Below, in pieces: positions 21,041 through 30,390 of a stretch of DNA of 35,002 bases. This stretch comes from Phoronis australis (taxonomy: Eukaryota > Phoronida > Phoronidae). Made by a program: the position numbers and the translations under genes. Every line of letters starts with the position of its first letter. Position 1 is the stretch's first letter. The notes beneath the pieces are model-generated. The model worked only from the letters and a program-made list of their open reading frames with translations. It searched no databases and was not told the DNA's origin. The stretch is from contig NMRA01000041.1 of NCBI GenBank assembly GCA_002633005.1, forward strand, positions 1,297,609 through 1,332,610, given 5' to 3'.

Positions 21041-21990
21041 AGTGGAGATGTCATTCAACTACACGGCTGTCAAACGGCACTTGGAAATTTGGCCTTTACT
21101 ATGAACTCGGTGAAGGTGAGTTGGAATACATGCAATTATTCTTTGGTAGTGTTAAAACTCATATCAAAGATTTCGTCACAACTACTAGTTAGTAACACTA
21201 TCCACTTAGCTCGGTACTCAAAGACGGTATTCACTTTATCTCCAGATCAGATACAGATTATAATGTCCAACTGCGTGTGCCTATTACTTTGGGTGTACTT
21301 TGATTTTGTTTTGTTGGTACCAATAACTGTGCACACTATTTTGTTATATTGGGGTTTATTACATTGCTGGTGCATTTTTGGGCTGAATCTTGACCCTCTC
21401 TGGTTCCCTGCGCGCCGCCGCTAGGGGGTCAGAGCCAGCACGCAGGTATCCGTGACTTAGTAATTTTCCTCGGGAAATATTTTTACACCGGCGTTTCTGA
21501 TTGACTAGTCGAATTCTCAACAGGCAGCGCTTTACGCAACAAACTGGCATGTGATGGACTGAAGTGTAAAATGTGGTCTGTTATCTGACACACAGGTGCT
21601 TAAAATTTTTGTTCGGGAAATTGTGGTTGCACCTTTTCGGAGTCACGGCATCTTTCTACTGTCGATGCACTTTTGTTTACGGTACTGTCCTGTAGTCATA
21701 CAGTATGAATAACACTCTGTCAGCTGCTATTAATCATGGCCACCAACATGTTTATAGTGCACTTGCTTGCAGTTTGCTGACAATACCTACGTATGTTCAG
21801 ATCGTTAAATATAGATACTATTACATATTGAAACCACTCTCTTTCATTTGGCTTATTATTGATAGTACGTAAAATACATGACAGCCTCCCTTTCAGTGAC
21901 TTTACCAGACGAAGGGGCTTCTGAGCGTGTGATAACACTCTAGCTTCTTTGTTAACTGCCAAGCACAGTCTTTTGTCTGTTATGACAACA
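21041..21990. other. Intergenic, one donor-like site
   Basis: GTGAAG/GTGAGT at about 21113 is a near-perfect donor, but the frame before it is closed by a TGA 75 bases upstream. A GC-rich patch with CCGCTAGGGGGTCA lies at 21418-21431. Nothing else is recognised. Confidence 0.35.
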
Positions 21991-21993
21991 GGC

Positions 21994-22410
21994 AGGCCAA
22001 TTATCTATCATGCTAATTATTACAGACCACGTGTGAACACCGTCAAACCCAGAGTGAACTGATATATTCCGAAAGAATAGATTATCGCAATTAAACTTCA
22101 ATTCGGTTGCAGTTGGGCGATTTTGGCGATTCAAAAACTAAACACTGATTTGACGACGATTTCAGAAATCCTATTGGTTTATGTTGAAATATGTTATAAC
22201 TTAACTTATTTTTAACAGCAAAGCTAGCCCAGTCAGGCTAGATACGATCTTATTGAAGATGAGAGCATAAAAGAGAGCTGGCCCTCCAACCATGAATGCC
22301 AGATTGGAGTTAATCAGTCGTGTAAGATATTGGCTACAAGAGTAAACTTCCCAACTTGATGTTGGGCTATAGATTCGAACAAGATGGGAGCAACGGGAAA
22401 ACACCGTAAT
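21994..22410 (-). pseudogene. Duplicated segment, copy 1 (possible GPCR-like remnant)
   Basis: This roughly 415-bp segment recurs in inverted orientation at 26556-26946 with high similarity. On the minus strand its upper part extends an open frame (22476-22201) whose peptide includes SRTTAVIITVF, YLTRLINSNLAF and LFYALIFNKIV. That arrangement is reminiscent of transmembrane helices 6 and 7 of a rhodopsin-type receptor, but it is too short and altered for a firm call. The second copy has stop codons and indels, so at least that copy is non-coding. A repeat element with a chance frame is the alternative. Confidence 0.4.
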
Positions 22411-23168
22411 GATTACAGCCGTAGTTCTACTTATTGGTGAACCATCAGCTGCCGTACTACGGGTGTAACGAGACACTGAAAAAAGTAACCATATCTCAAG
22501 AGAATAAAACCTAATATGTACATCACCGTGTATAATTCAAGATTAATTTAAAAATATAGTGATTGTATTTCAACCTAATTAAAATAATATTATGGTTGGT
22601 GAGTTGCCCGGATTAGTAGTAGCCGCTTTAAAAGTTGGTGTGGTGGTAAAGTCACAAGGCACATGCTTCCCAAAGAATTGCAACATTTTAGGCTACAAAT
22701 TCTAAGATGAATTTCACCTCACACAGTTAGGTTTAGTTTGGCACAAACTTCTCACTGGTAAATACCCGACAGAATGGGTCAACACTACGGGGAATTATGT
22801 AACAGCTCAAGTGAATTATCACAGCTCTTTTCCATTGGATTAATTTTGGCATGATGAAATGATTTATTATATGGAGTTTATTGGATGAACGTAGTAACAA
22901 GCACTGACCAATAAGTTCGCTCAAAAACTAGACGATTGAAGAGCAAAAATCGGTTCATTTGACTGACTTATATGTCGCCTGGTCACATATAGTGCATGGC
23001 CACATTCATTGAATCTATATTTTACCCCCAGGGTTTAGGGCGAGCAACAACAACACTGAGCGTAGATTATCTGAACACTTTCATCTTAATTCTTATATGT
23101 TATAAATAGTTATTACAAAAGGGTGAGGAGTTGATTCAACATCGGACACAAAATTTCTTTTCTACACC

Positions 23169-24292
23169 GTGACAAATTCGCCAGTCATCAGAACATACAC
23201 TTTCTGGTTCATGAACTCTCGTGGCCTGTGGTTAATGTCAGCAGCAAAACTTGATGAGAATATAGACCTAAGCATCACGACACAGGCACGCTCAAGTCAA
23301 GGCCTCTTCCAAGTGGCATCTGAAAAAGATCACCTCCTGCACAAAGAAATAGGAGTGGATAAGGGTAGCCGACTGAAACGCACGGACGATCTTGGATGGC
23401 TCAGGCGGAGGATGGGGTTGCTTCGGGGTGTGCAGGACTGCCGTGGGAGCATAAGGAGATACAAAGAGTGGATACCTATGAGGGACACATTGGCTACTCC
23501 TGCAGTGCACAAAGGTTTTCATCACACTGGGACGGGAATGCCGAGAACGCAGTGGAATAGTTGTGAACACTCCGGTCCCTCTGCACTCAAGAGAACACCA
23601 AACCAATTAGGGATGCCATTTCACAGATGGGTCAGTCATCAGGGCCGGGTGTCAAAGCAGGCTGGGGATTCACAACACGCGTGGGAGGTCGGTCGGGTGT
23701 GTTGCAGAGCAAAGTGGTCCATACTTGATCAGTGATGACAACCAGCAGCACGCGGATGGAAGAGCAGGAAGCCACGACAGCAGCTCTCGGATGGCTCCGC
23801 ACTACCAGCTACACAGGGGCAGTGATTGCTACACGGACTCGCAGAACATAATAAGCAAAATCAAGAGTGGCTTCATTAAACACCTGGTGAGGTTGTTTAC
23901 CCATGGACACGCTGGAGTGACGGGGAATGAAAGAGCAGATGACCTGGCAGGAAAGCCAGAACTTTTGAAAGATGTCACTTGCCGAGAAGGATGTTTTGAT
24001 GGCACTGAAACTGAAAGACCAGGAGATGAAGGCTCCCTCAGAAAGCACCACCCTGGAAAGACTAATTGAGCTTCATGTTGTCAGAGGAAGCGGCATCAGA
24101 ACCACCTTACGTGGAGAAAGTAGATACTGGATTAACCAGCTCAACATGGGAACCGTCAGCAGTGTGACTCTTTCTTGGCTATACTGCAGGGAAGGACTGA
24201 GCACTTGTGGACTTGTCCAATGTGCAGCGAGGTCTGCCCCTGAGACAATGACAATGACAACTAGAAAGATTATTGTCACGGCGTGACAATAA
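23169..24292 (+). pseudogene. Decayed non-LTR retrotransposon 3' end with RNase H domain
   Basis: Across three forward frames the segment shows the parts of a LINE RNase H domain: FTDGS near 23614-23630, a MEEQEATTAALGWL helix with the catalytic Glu near 23756-23800, YTDSQNIISKIKSG near 23830-23872, and HAGVTGNERADDLAG near 23909-23952. A degenerate C-terminal segment follows, with RLIELHVVRGSG and LRGESRYWINQ, then HLWTCPMCSEVC near 24204-24240, the cysteine-rich end seen in LINEs that carry RNase H. Frame changes between these blocks show that it is dead. The part before 23600 is probably the linker between reverse transcriptase and RNase H, but no reverse-transcriptase motif remains. The tail is GACAAT-rich and ends in a perfect 10-bp inverted repeat (24270-24279 and 24283-24292). 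Confidence 0.75.
24270..24292. repeat. Perfect 10-bp inverted repeat
   Basis: TTATTGTCAC, GGC, GTGACAATAA. It sits at the end of the LINE remnant, after a GACAAT-rich stretch, and may belong to the LINE 3' terminus. Confidence 0.7.
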
Positions 24293-24410
24293 CGGACTCT
24301 GCGCGTACGTATTACTGGAATTATTATGGGAAGTTACTGACAGCAACCCGTTTACCAATATGAAAATGAATTCTTTAAAATTGTAGGAGAAATTACATAT
24401 TAATTTTTTA

Positions 24411-25400
24411 TGACCTTTCCACTAATTGACCTCTTCCGGTGCATTATGAGCCCCGATGAGGGAGTAATTGTTAACTCGATTAAAAGTGTGGTTAATGCTA
24501 ATAATCACAGATGTTTTACTTTAAGCACTTCAGAATACAAAATGAATGAAGTGGTCAAACTTTCAGAAGAAAAATGCACCTGATGACCCCATGGGTGCAC
24601 CAAATGACCTGAAAATTTAGAATTCAAACTCAATCGCACTTAGTAAACAGATACGTAATTCTGAAGTCTCTAGCTCAAAATTTTAGTTTGCACTCAATGA
24701 CCTTTGACCTATTTTTTCTGGTTGGTTAGGCCTATTGCAAAGTAAAATAGGGTATTCAATTGGTATGTTGACTTACACCAGTGTGCTAAAATTGAAAAGA
24801 ATTCCTTGAAAAACGTAAGACATATAACATTTTGAACGTTACATGACCTTTGCACAAATTGACCTTGTCCGGTGCATTTTAAACATCTTCAGGAGAATTA
24901 TTGCAAAGCCCATGGAAAATGTGTTTTACGCTGAGAATCACAGTTGTCTAACGGTTGACACATCAGAATACTTGCTGATTGAAAAGGTCAGAAGAAAAAT
25001 GCACCTAATGACCCCATGTTTTCACTAAATGACCTGAAACTTTGGATTCCGATTTGATTTACCTGTGGCAATCAGACCTGTCAAGTTGAAGTGTCTAGCT
25101 CAAAATTTTAGTTTGCACCTAATGACCTTTGACCTATTTCACCTCATTGGATGACCCGATTACTTAGAAAAGTAATTTTTTAAATTGTCATGTTGATATA
25201 TACCTGTGCACCGAATTTGAAAAAGATAGCTTTAAAACTGAATGAGAAGTAGCATTTTAAAAATTATATGACCTTTGCACCAAACGACCCCTTCCGGTGC
25301 AATATGGAATATGATTATATAACCAATCAAAATTTATGTACTGTCAAAAGTCATATGCTGAATTTAAAGACCGTACCTGCACCCAATTTGGAGTTATTAA
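24411..25400 (+). repeat. Tandem repeat of about 425 bp, two and a third units
   Basis: Units begin ATGACCTTTGCACAAATTGA or similar at 24410, 24842 and 25268 and share TTCCGGTGCA, GAAAAATGCACCT, AATGACCTGAAA and TAGCTCAAAATTTTAGTTTG. The first two units each hold TGACCTTTGACCT, a perfect DR1. The third unit breaks off into a GAATAA-rich tail. Confidence 0.85.
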
Positions 25401-25582
25401 GCCTCAAAGTTGGTCGGAAGAAGAATAAGAATAAGAAGAATAAAATTGAAGAAAACCCAGGAACAACAGTACTCTGCGCTTACACGCGCAGAGTAATAAG
25501 AAGAATAAGAATAAGAATAAAACTGAAGAAAACCCAGGAACAACAGTACTCTGCGCTTACATGTACACGCGCAGAGTAATAA
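25400..25582 (+). repeat. GAATAA-rich tail with duplicated hairpin
   Basis: AAGAATAAGAATAA runs alternate with a duplicated block GAAAACCCAGGAACAACAGT, then a hairpin. Hairpin arms TACTCTGCGC and GCGCAGAGTA lie at 25470-25479/25486-25495 and at 25547-25556/25569-25578. A related fragment GACTCTGCGCGTACGTATTA lies at 24296-24315, after the LINE remnant. Confidence 0.8.
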
Positions 25583-25585
25583 AAC

Positions 25586-25919
25586 CTAGTTCACGCCGAC
25601 AGGAGGCGCGTTCCAAAACGAGGCTCGCTACGATAGCTCAACTGTTGGCTTTTTTTTCGGTATTGTTGTATTCTGCGTTGCCCGAACGGCGATCAAAAAT
25701 ATACGGACACTCAACTTTCTGTTTTACAATCTCTATGGACTTTTCGGAAGCGTTGGGTCGTTGCCATACACCGCGATGAAAGAAAATATTTCCGTGTAAA
25801 ATTTATAAATATTTCGAAAAGTTAGATCATATTTTGTCGCATCTCGGTTGCCGAGCATCATAGCAACGACCGGTAAATCTTCAGGCAGCCAGGTTGTGTT
25901 TTCATGAAGTGACTACGGG
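25586..25919 (+). repeat. Unclassified 340-bp repeat, copy 1
   Basis: It shares with 34648-34985, in the same order and orientation, TTCACGCCGACAGGAGGCG, CCAAAACGAGGCTCGCTACG, ATACGGACAC, GCGTTGGGTCGTTGCCATA, GATCATATTTTGTCGCATCT and AGCATCATAG. No inverted ends are visible and no family is recognised. Confidence 0.85.
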
Positions 25920-26300
25920 TTGAGACATGATGCATTTTTCTTTTCAAATGGACAGCTAGCCGCTCTCAATCCCTCGATTCTGGGGCCGAATATCGGCCCT
26001 ATTTCCCTCTCAAAAATATTGAAAAATCTCCCGAAATCACCCCCAATTAATGAGGCCTAAAAATTCCCCTAGTGATTGGAAATTTAACTCCGAAGTTCAA
26101 ATTACCTGTAACCACACAGGTGACAATTTGAAAGAGCATAATTTGTTACTTGAGATAGAGCTTATGAGAGCTTGCAACAGGGCGAGAGGCGATAGTTTTT
26201 CCCCTCACTCGGCGAAAAAACTCCCCTCGGATAAACGTGCCCCTTGAAGAAACATGATAACTATGCTTGCTCTACCCAGTTAACTGAAATTGAGCTCTAA

Positions 26301-26462
26301 AACCAGGCCTGCGTTCAGTAACGCTAGGACCTACGTCAGGACCTAGCTAAAATCTAGTTTTAGTCACGTGTTCTCACTTAAGATACACGGAAATATCTCA
26401 CGTAATCTCGCGAAGTCTTGCTTTTTAGCGAGGTCTTAGCGTTACTGAACGGGAGGCAGGTT
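26301..26462 (+). mobile_element. CGTTCAGTAACG MITE, copy B
   Basis: The left end is AACCAGGCCTGCGTTCAGTA and the right end is the inverted form ending TTACTGAACGGGAGGCAGGTT. The inner arms repeat AGGACCTA and the closing half has AGCGAGGTCTTAGCG. It is about 160 bases with no coding capacity. Confidence 0.75.
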
Positions 26463-26555
26463 ATGCTATGGACGGACCAATTGGAGTGTTTAAATTTTAA
26501 AATTCAACTTGGTCTCCAGATCGATATTTGAAACCTAACACATCAGTGAAATAGA

Positions 26556-26946
26556 CATTACGGCGTTTTCCGGTTGCTCCCAACTCGTTCAATAGTCCAA
26601 CAACAAGTTGGGAAGATCACCTCTGTAGCCAATGTCTTATGACACGACTGATTTACACCATTCTGGCATTTACGAGCTCTCTCGAAAATTGCTCTTATCT
26701 CTAATAAGGTCGTATCTAGCCTGACTGGGCTATGCTTATAAAAATAAAAGTTAAGTTATAAAATATTTGAACATAAACCAATAGCATTTCTGAAATCCTC
26801 GTCAAATGGTGATCATGTTTAGTTTTTGAATCGCCAAAATCTCCCAACTACGACAATCTATTCTTTCCGAACGTACCAATTCGCTCTGGCATGTTTGACT
26901 GTGTTCACACGTGGTCTGTAATAAGCTTGGTAGATATAATTGGCCT
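26556..26946 (+). repeat. Duplicated segment, copy 2 (inverted relative to 22.2 kb)
   Basis: It matches the reverse complement of 21994-22410 from CATTACGG onward through the shared AGCCTGACTGGGCTA and CACACGTGGTCTGTAATAA blocks up to AATTGGCCT. In the frame matching copy 1 it has stops. Similarity ends where a 138-bp palindromic element begins at 26944. Confidence 0.85.
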
Positions 26947-27081
26947 ACACTCGTCTCAGATCTATGACATGGGCAAAACTTCATCTTGGAAATTTTGTGA
27001 AAATCCCTCGACGAGCTTTTGGTATTTTGACGAAATTTCCAAGAGGTTTTACCCATTTCATAAACCTGAGACGAATGTAGG
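26944..27081. mobile_element. 138-bp palindromic MITE-like element
   Basis: The two halves are inverted copies of about 60 bp. Ends are CCTACACTCGTCTCAG on the left and its near complement, ending CGAATGTAGG, on the right. Both arms carry ATGGG, AAAAC and CTTGGAAATTT blocks at matching spacing. It begins exactly where the 21994-22410 duplication loses similarity. No clear target-site duplication is seen. Confidence 0.65.
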
Positions 27082-27084
27082 ATT

Positions 27085-28570
27085 CTCTATGTATGCCCAC
27101 AGCAAACATCGCCGGCAATGCAAAAAACATCAAAATTACACAGAATAGGCAATTTCCTGACACTCATAGTACACCACGACTCGCATGCAACTACTAGGCC
27201 GCCAGAAGACAACAAATTCAGAATGCAAAAACACTCCCCATTCTGAAAAATGGAAGGAAAATGGGTGTCTACCAAACGGTTTTTTGAAAAGTCTGAGGTG
27301 TACCTGAATTTCCAGCCCAGAACTTAATTGCCTTGACTACAGAAAGTGGTAGAATGTTTCCAATGCGTGCCACCAAAATGTCCACTCGGCAGCCAATCCA
27401 GCAGACCCCAATTTCTCATGAAAGAGGCCAGTGCCAGTGAATTCGACTGTGGCTCGAAAAATGCTACTTAGTGCCGCCTAACTAAGGTGCAAGACACTAA
27501 GGTCACGAAAAAATCATAAGTCGATGATTTTCTAATCTTGGCTGAGGTCCAAAATTGTGCTCGGAAAGACTTTTAGTTTTATAACAGCGGTAAACATTAT
27601 ACAATGGTACGTGATTTGATATAAAACTTCAATGCTTTTGAACTAGATTAACCCTGTGAGATAAGGAACTTTACTCCTTTCTTGCTATCATTATTTTTGT
27701 GCGGTCATACTAATGGGAAAAAGGCAAACCTCTTGAAATATCTATAGGTGAAGGACGTCATCTCCATACATTTCCTACTGCGATGGATAAACTGTGGCTG
27801 CGTGGTCGTTGGCTGCGACTCAGATAGAAGCGGTAGAATTTCGATCTCTGTCGATGTCAAAAAGCTAATAAAAGTAAATTAGTGACACTTAAACAGAGGG
27901 GGGGGGGGTTGTTGACGATGGTATGTATTCCTCTTTTTTAGATTAATGAGCCACTGTATGCAGCGGCGAATTTTCCATCAAATCTGAGCCTGGATCCCGG
28001 CAGCAGAAGTCGCTTTCTCGCTTTCATCAATATAGAGAGCGTGGGTATGAAAAGTCCCCTATTGAGTAAGTTTTGTCGTACATGAAGAAGACGGACGGAA
28101 TTCAAAAATTGTCACCTAAACCTGAACATGAAAAACGTGAACGTAAACAGCGAGAGTATATAGACGTCTTAGATTGGACTCGTAATCAAACATTCAGTTT
28201 CAAAAATGGCCCCTTCTATGTTTTTATTGAAGCCTACTAAGGCTTCCTTCGGAGCAGCGTTGGCAATAGCCATAAATAACTTGTCAAACGATAGTTATTG
28301 CCGGGAGCTGGCGAATAACTTAGCCTAAAGAGTGTTTCGTAGACCTAGTTCACTTGCGAGAAAAGCAAGACCCAAAAAGGTCACGTGATATGTATGATTT
28401 AGCTTACAGGGCTTCTCAAAGAGAATTATGTAATACTGAACTATTGCTCACTCGTATAGTGCTATTGTCAAAATGCTTTTGTCATTCGCGACAGCAAACA
28501 GTTAGTGAAAATGGCTCGATTATTCCGCAGGTTTGTGCTTTGTGTGCACTTGCCCACTACTAAGACAACT
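27085..28570. other. Upstream flank of the acetyltransferase gene
   Basis: It has a poly-G run at 27898-27908. A 5' non-coding exon of the acetyltransferase gene would be expected somewhere here by analogy with vertebrate NATs, but no single donor stands out. No TATA box at a useful distance is clear. Confidence 0.35.
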
Positions 28571-28575
28571 TCAAA

Positions 28576-29481
28576 ATGGCGATGCAGCTGTCTCCAGAGG
28601 AAATCGGACGTTTCCTAGAGGTTATTGGTGTTAGTCTTGAGGATTGCAAGAAACTGGACAAGGCTGCGTGTTTGAAACGTATAATTACAGCCTTTAGTCA
28701 CAACATCCCGTTTACCAATATCAATCTATTAATGATTCCTAAGGATCAGAGGCGTACTCCAAGCTGGGACACTATCAAAGAGAATATTATGAGCCGACGT
28801 GGTGGTTTGTGTTACGAGCTGCATTCCTTCCTGTCCGCGCTGCTGGCAGGGTTGGGTTTCCATACCTACTGCGGTCTAGCGCGCATAGCGAACGACAAGT
28901 ATGGACGGCATGTGATTCTTATTGTTAAGGATCTAAAGGAGGAGGGAGACACCTTTTTGGTGGATGTAGGACTTGGACGTCCATCTTTTGATGCATTCAA
29001 TTTGGATTTTGAGGTGGAATCTCCATGTTATCAGCATTGCAATGTGTTGTGCAAATATGCCAAAGTTGGTGATCATTATGTTCGTAGACAGTTCGTAAGT
29101 AAGACGGATCCATACTTCAAAGTTACTGAAAGTTCCCAGTGGATGAATTTTTACACTTTCGACCTAGATGCGATTTCACTGAATGAGTATACTCCCTGGT
29201 TTAATGAGACAGCCTTCCTGTACAGAAAAGGTAGTCCATTGCACCACTTAGCGTTTGCAGTCATTTGTCCTCCGGGATTGTCTTTCGAACTCAAAGAAAC
29301 CAGCAACGGAATAATAGTGTATGAAGGTACGAGTGGAGAAACAGCCTACAGAAAACGTAATGTGAATTCTGTTGCTGAACTGAAGACTGTTGTTGAACAA
29401 TACTTTCCTTCTTTTTCTTGGTCAGATCTGGAATGCATTCTTAGTAACGGACTGAAGTTTTTGGTCAAATCACGGCTTTGA
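28576..29481 (+). CDS. Arylamine N-acetyltransferase (NAT family), intronless
   Basis: This is a 301-residue acetyl-CoA-dependent arylamine N-acetyltransferase, a cytosolic ping-pong enzyme that moves acetyl groups from acetyl-CoA to aromatic amines and hydrazines. Vertebrate NATs are about 290 residues and also have a single coding exon. The triad is visible: Cys79 in RRGGLCYE, His112 in GRHVILIV and Asp130 in FLVDVGLGRP. The N-terminal helical bundle (1-80) includes the HNIPFTNINL stretch typical of the family; the beta-barrel and C-terminal lid follow. The start ATG at 28576 has an A at -3 and a G at +4, and a second ATG lies two codons later. No frameshift or missing catalytic residue is seen. 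No neighbouring gene explains its substrate. The first AATAAA downstream is at 30055. Which NAT paralog it is cannot be told from sequence alone. Confidence 0.95.
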   Translation: MAMQLSPEEIGRFLEVIGVSLEDCKKLDKAACLKRIITAFSHNIPFTNINLLMIPKDQRRTPSWDTIKENIMSRRGGLCYELHSFLSALLAGLGFHTYCGLARIANDKYGRHVILIVKDLKEEGDTFLVDVGLGRPSFDAFNLDFEVESPCYQHCNVLCKYAKVGDHYVRRQFVSKTDPYFKVTESSQWMNFYTFDLDAISLNEYTPWFNETAFLYRKGSPLHHLAFAVICPPGLSFELKETSNGIIVYEGTSGETAYRKRNVNSVAELKTVVEQYFPSFSWSDLECILSNGLKFLVKSRL

Positions 29482-30099
29482 CTCATTTAGTCAGTGGTAG
29501 GATTTCTATATAATTATATACTATAACCACAAATATGACACAAAATTGTTGTATTACAATTTGGTAGTGCCAGCTCGAGCCTTGTATGTGTTTATGGTGA
29601 CTGTAATCAACATTTTTGATTAGAAGTTAGAACAGAGCCGGGTCTTATAATTAATGAACTTAAAAGTAATAATCTCACTACTGGCAATAATGTACCACGC
29701 CATCATTGAGCGTATGATAGCAACGGTGTTAATTGTGTGCAAGTCAAACTTAAACAGTTTCTTTTTACAAAATTGTATCGTATGCCTCCATAGTACATAC
29801 ATACACACATTCATACATATATGTATACGCATTTTTATTTATACTCAAATCAACATTGAACATTAAGTGGATAGTGGATCGATGCGAAGTAATAGTTGCA
29901 GTTAGATATTTACAGTACTTACAAAGACTATGATAAATTATTAGACATTTACAAAGTAGTACAGGAAGAGATAACCCGCAGGAAGGGACAACTAGCTAAA
30001 CCGCAGTTTTTGGTCTGCTTCCTCAAACTAATTTCAGGACCACAGAAGGATATAAATAAACTCACTTTGCAACATTTAACACACGAGTGAGAAACAACA

Positions 30100-30346
30100 T
30101 GACCGCCGGTCCTCTAAATCGGACTCGGACTCGCCCAAAACAGGACCTCCGGAGATCAAATGGGACCGTCGCACCAGAAAATGGGACTGACGCACCTAAA
30201 AACATGACCGCCCCACCAGAAAACAGGACCGCCGGACAATATGCGGTTTCAATCAACGGCGGTCATGTTCAGTCCCCGGCGGTCCTGTTTTCTGGTGGGG
30301 CGGTCATGCTTTTAGGTGCGTCAGTCCCATTTTCTGGTGCGACGGT
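30100..30346. repeat. GC-rich long hairpin built on a ~21-base register
   Basis: Arms 30165-30235 and 30276-30346 are inverted copies that differ at one of 71 positions, with a 40-base loop. The left side, from 30100, is itself a series of 19-22-base units, most starting GGAC or TGAC and ending in an A-rich run (for example GGACCGTCGCACCAGAAAAT). Open frames on both strands here are by-products of the palindrome. It is far richer in GC than its surroundings. Confidence 0.9.
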
Positions 30347-30390
30347 ATTCGCAACCACCCACGCGCAGTCACGGGTATTAATTAAATTTT

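Noticed and set aside
18452-23000. PTRHD1 as a divergent partner of CENPO
   Set aside because: A donor-like site is present on the plus strand, but none of the PTRHD1 motifs I know could be found in the following 4.5 kb.
23292-24051. Minus-strand frames of 80-104 codons
   Set aside because: They are antisense shadows of the LINE remnant, which carries recognisable motifs on the plus strand.
29896-30090. 64-codon frame with a helical, charged peptide
   Set aside because: It lacks an ATG at its start, has no splice context that I can support, and runs into the hairpin region.
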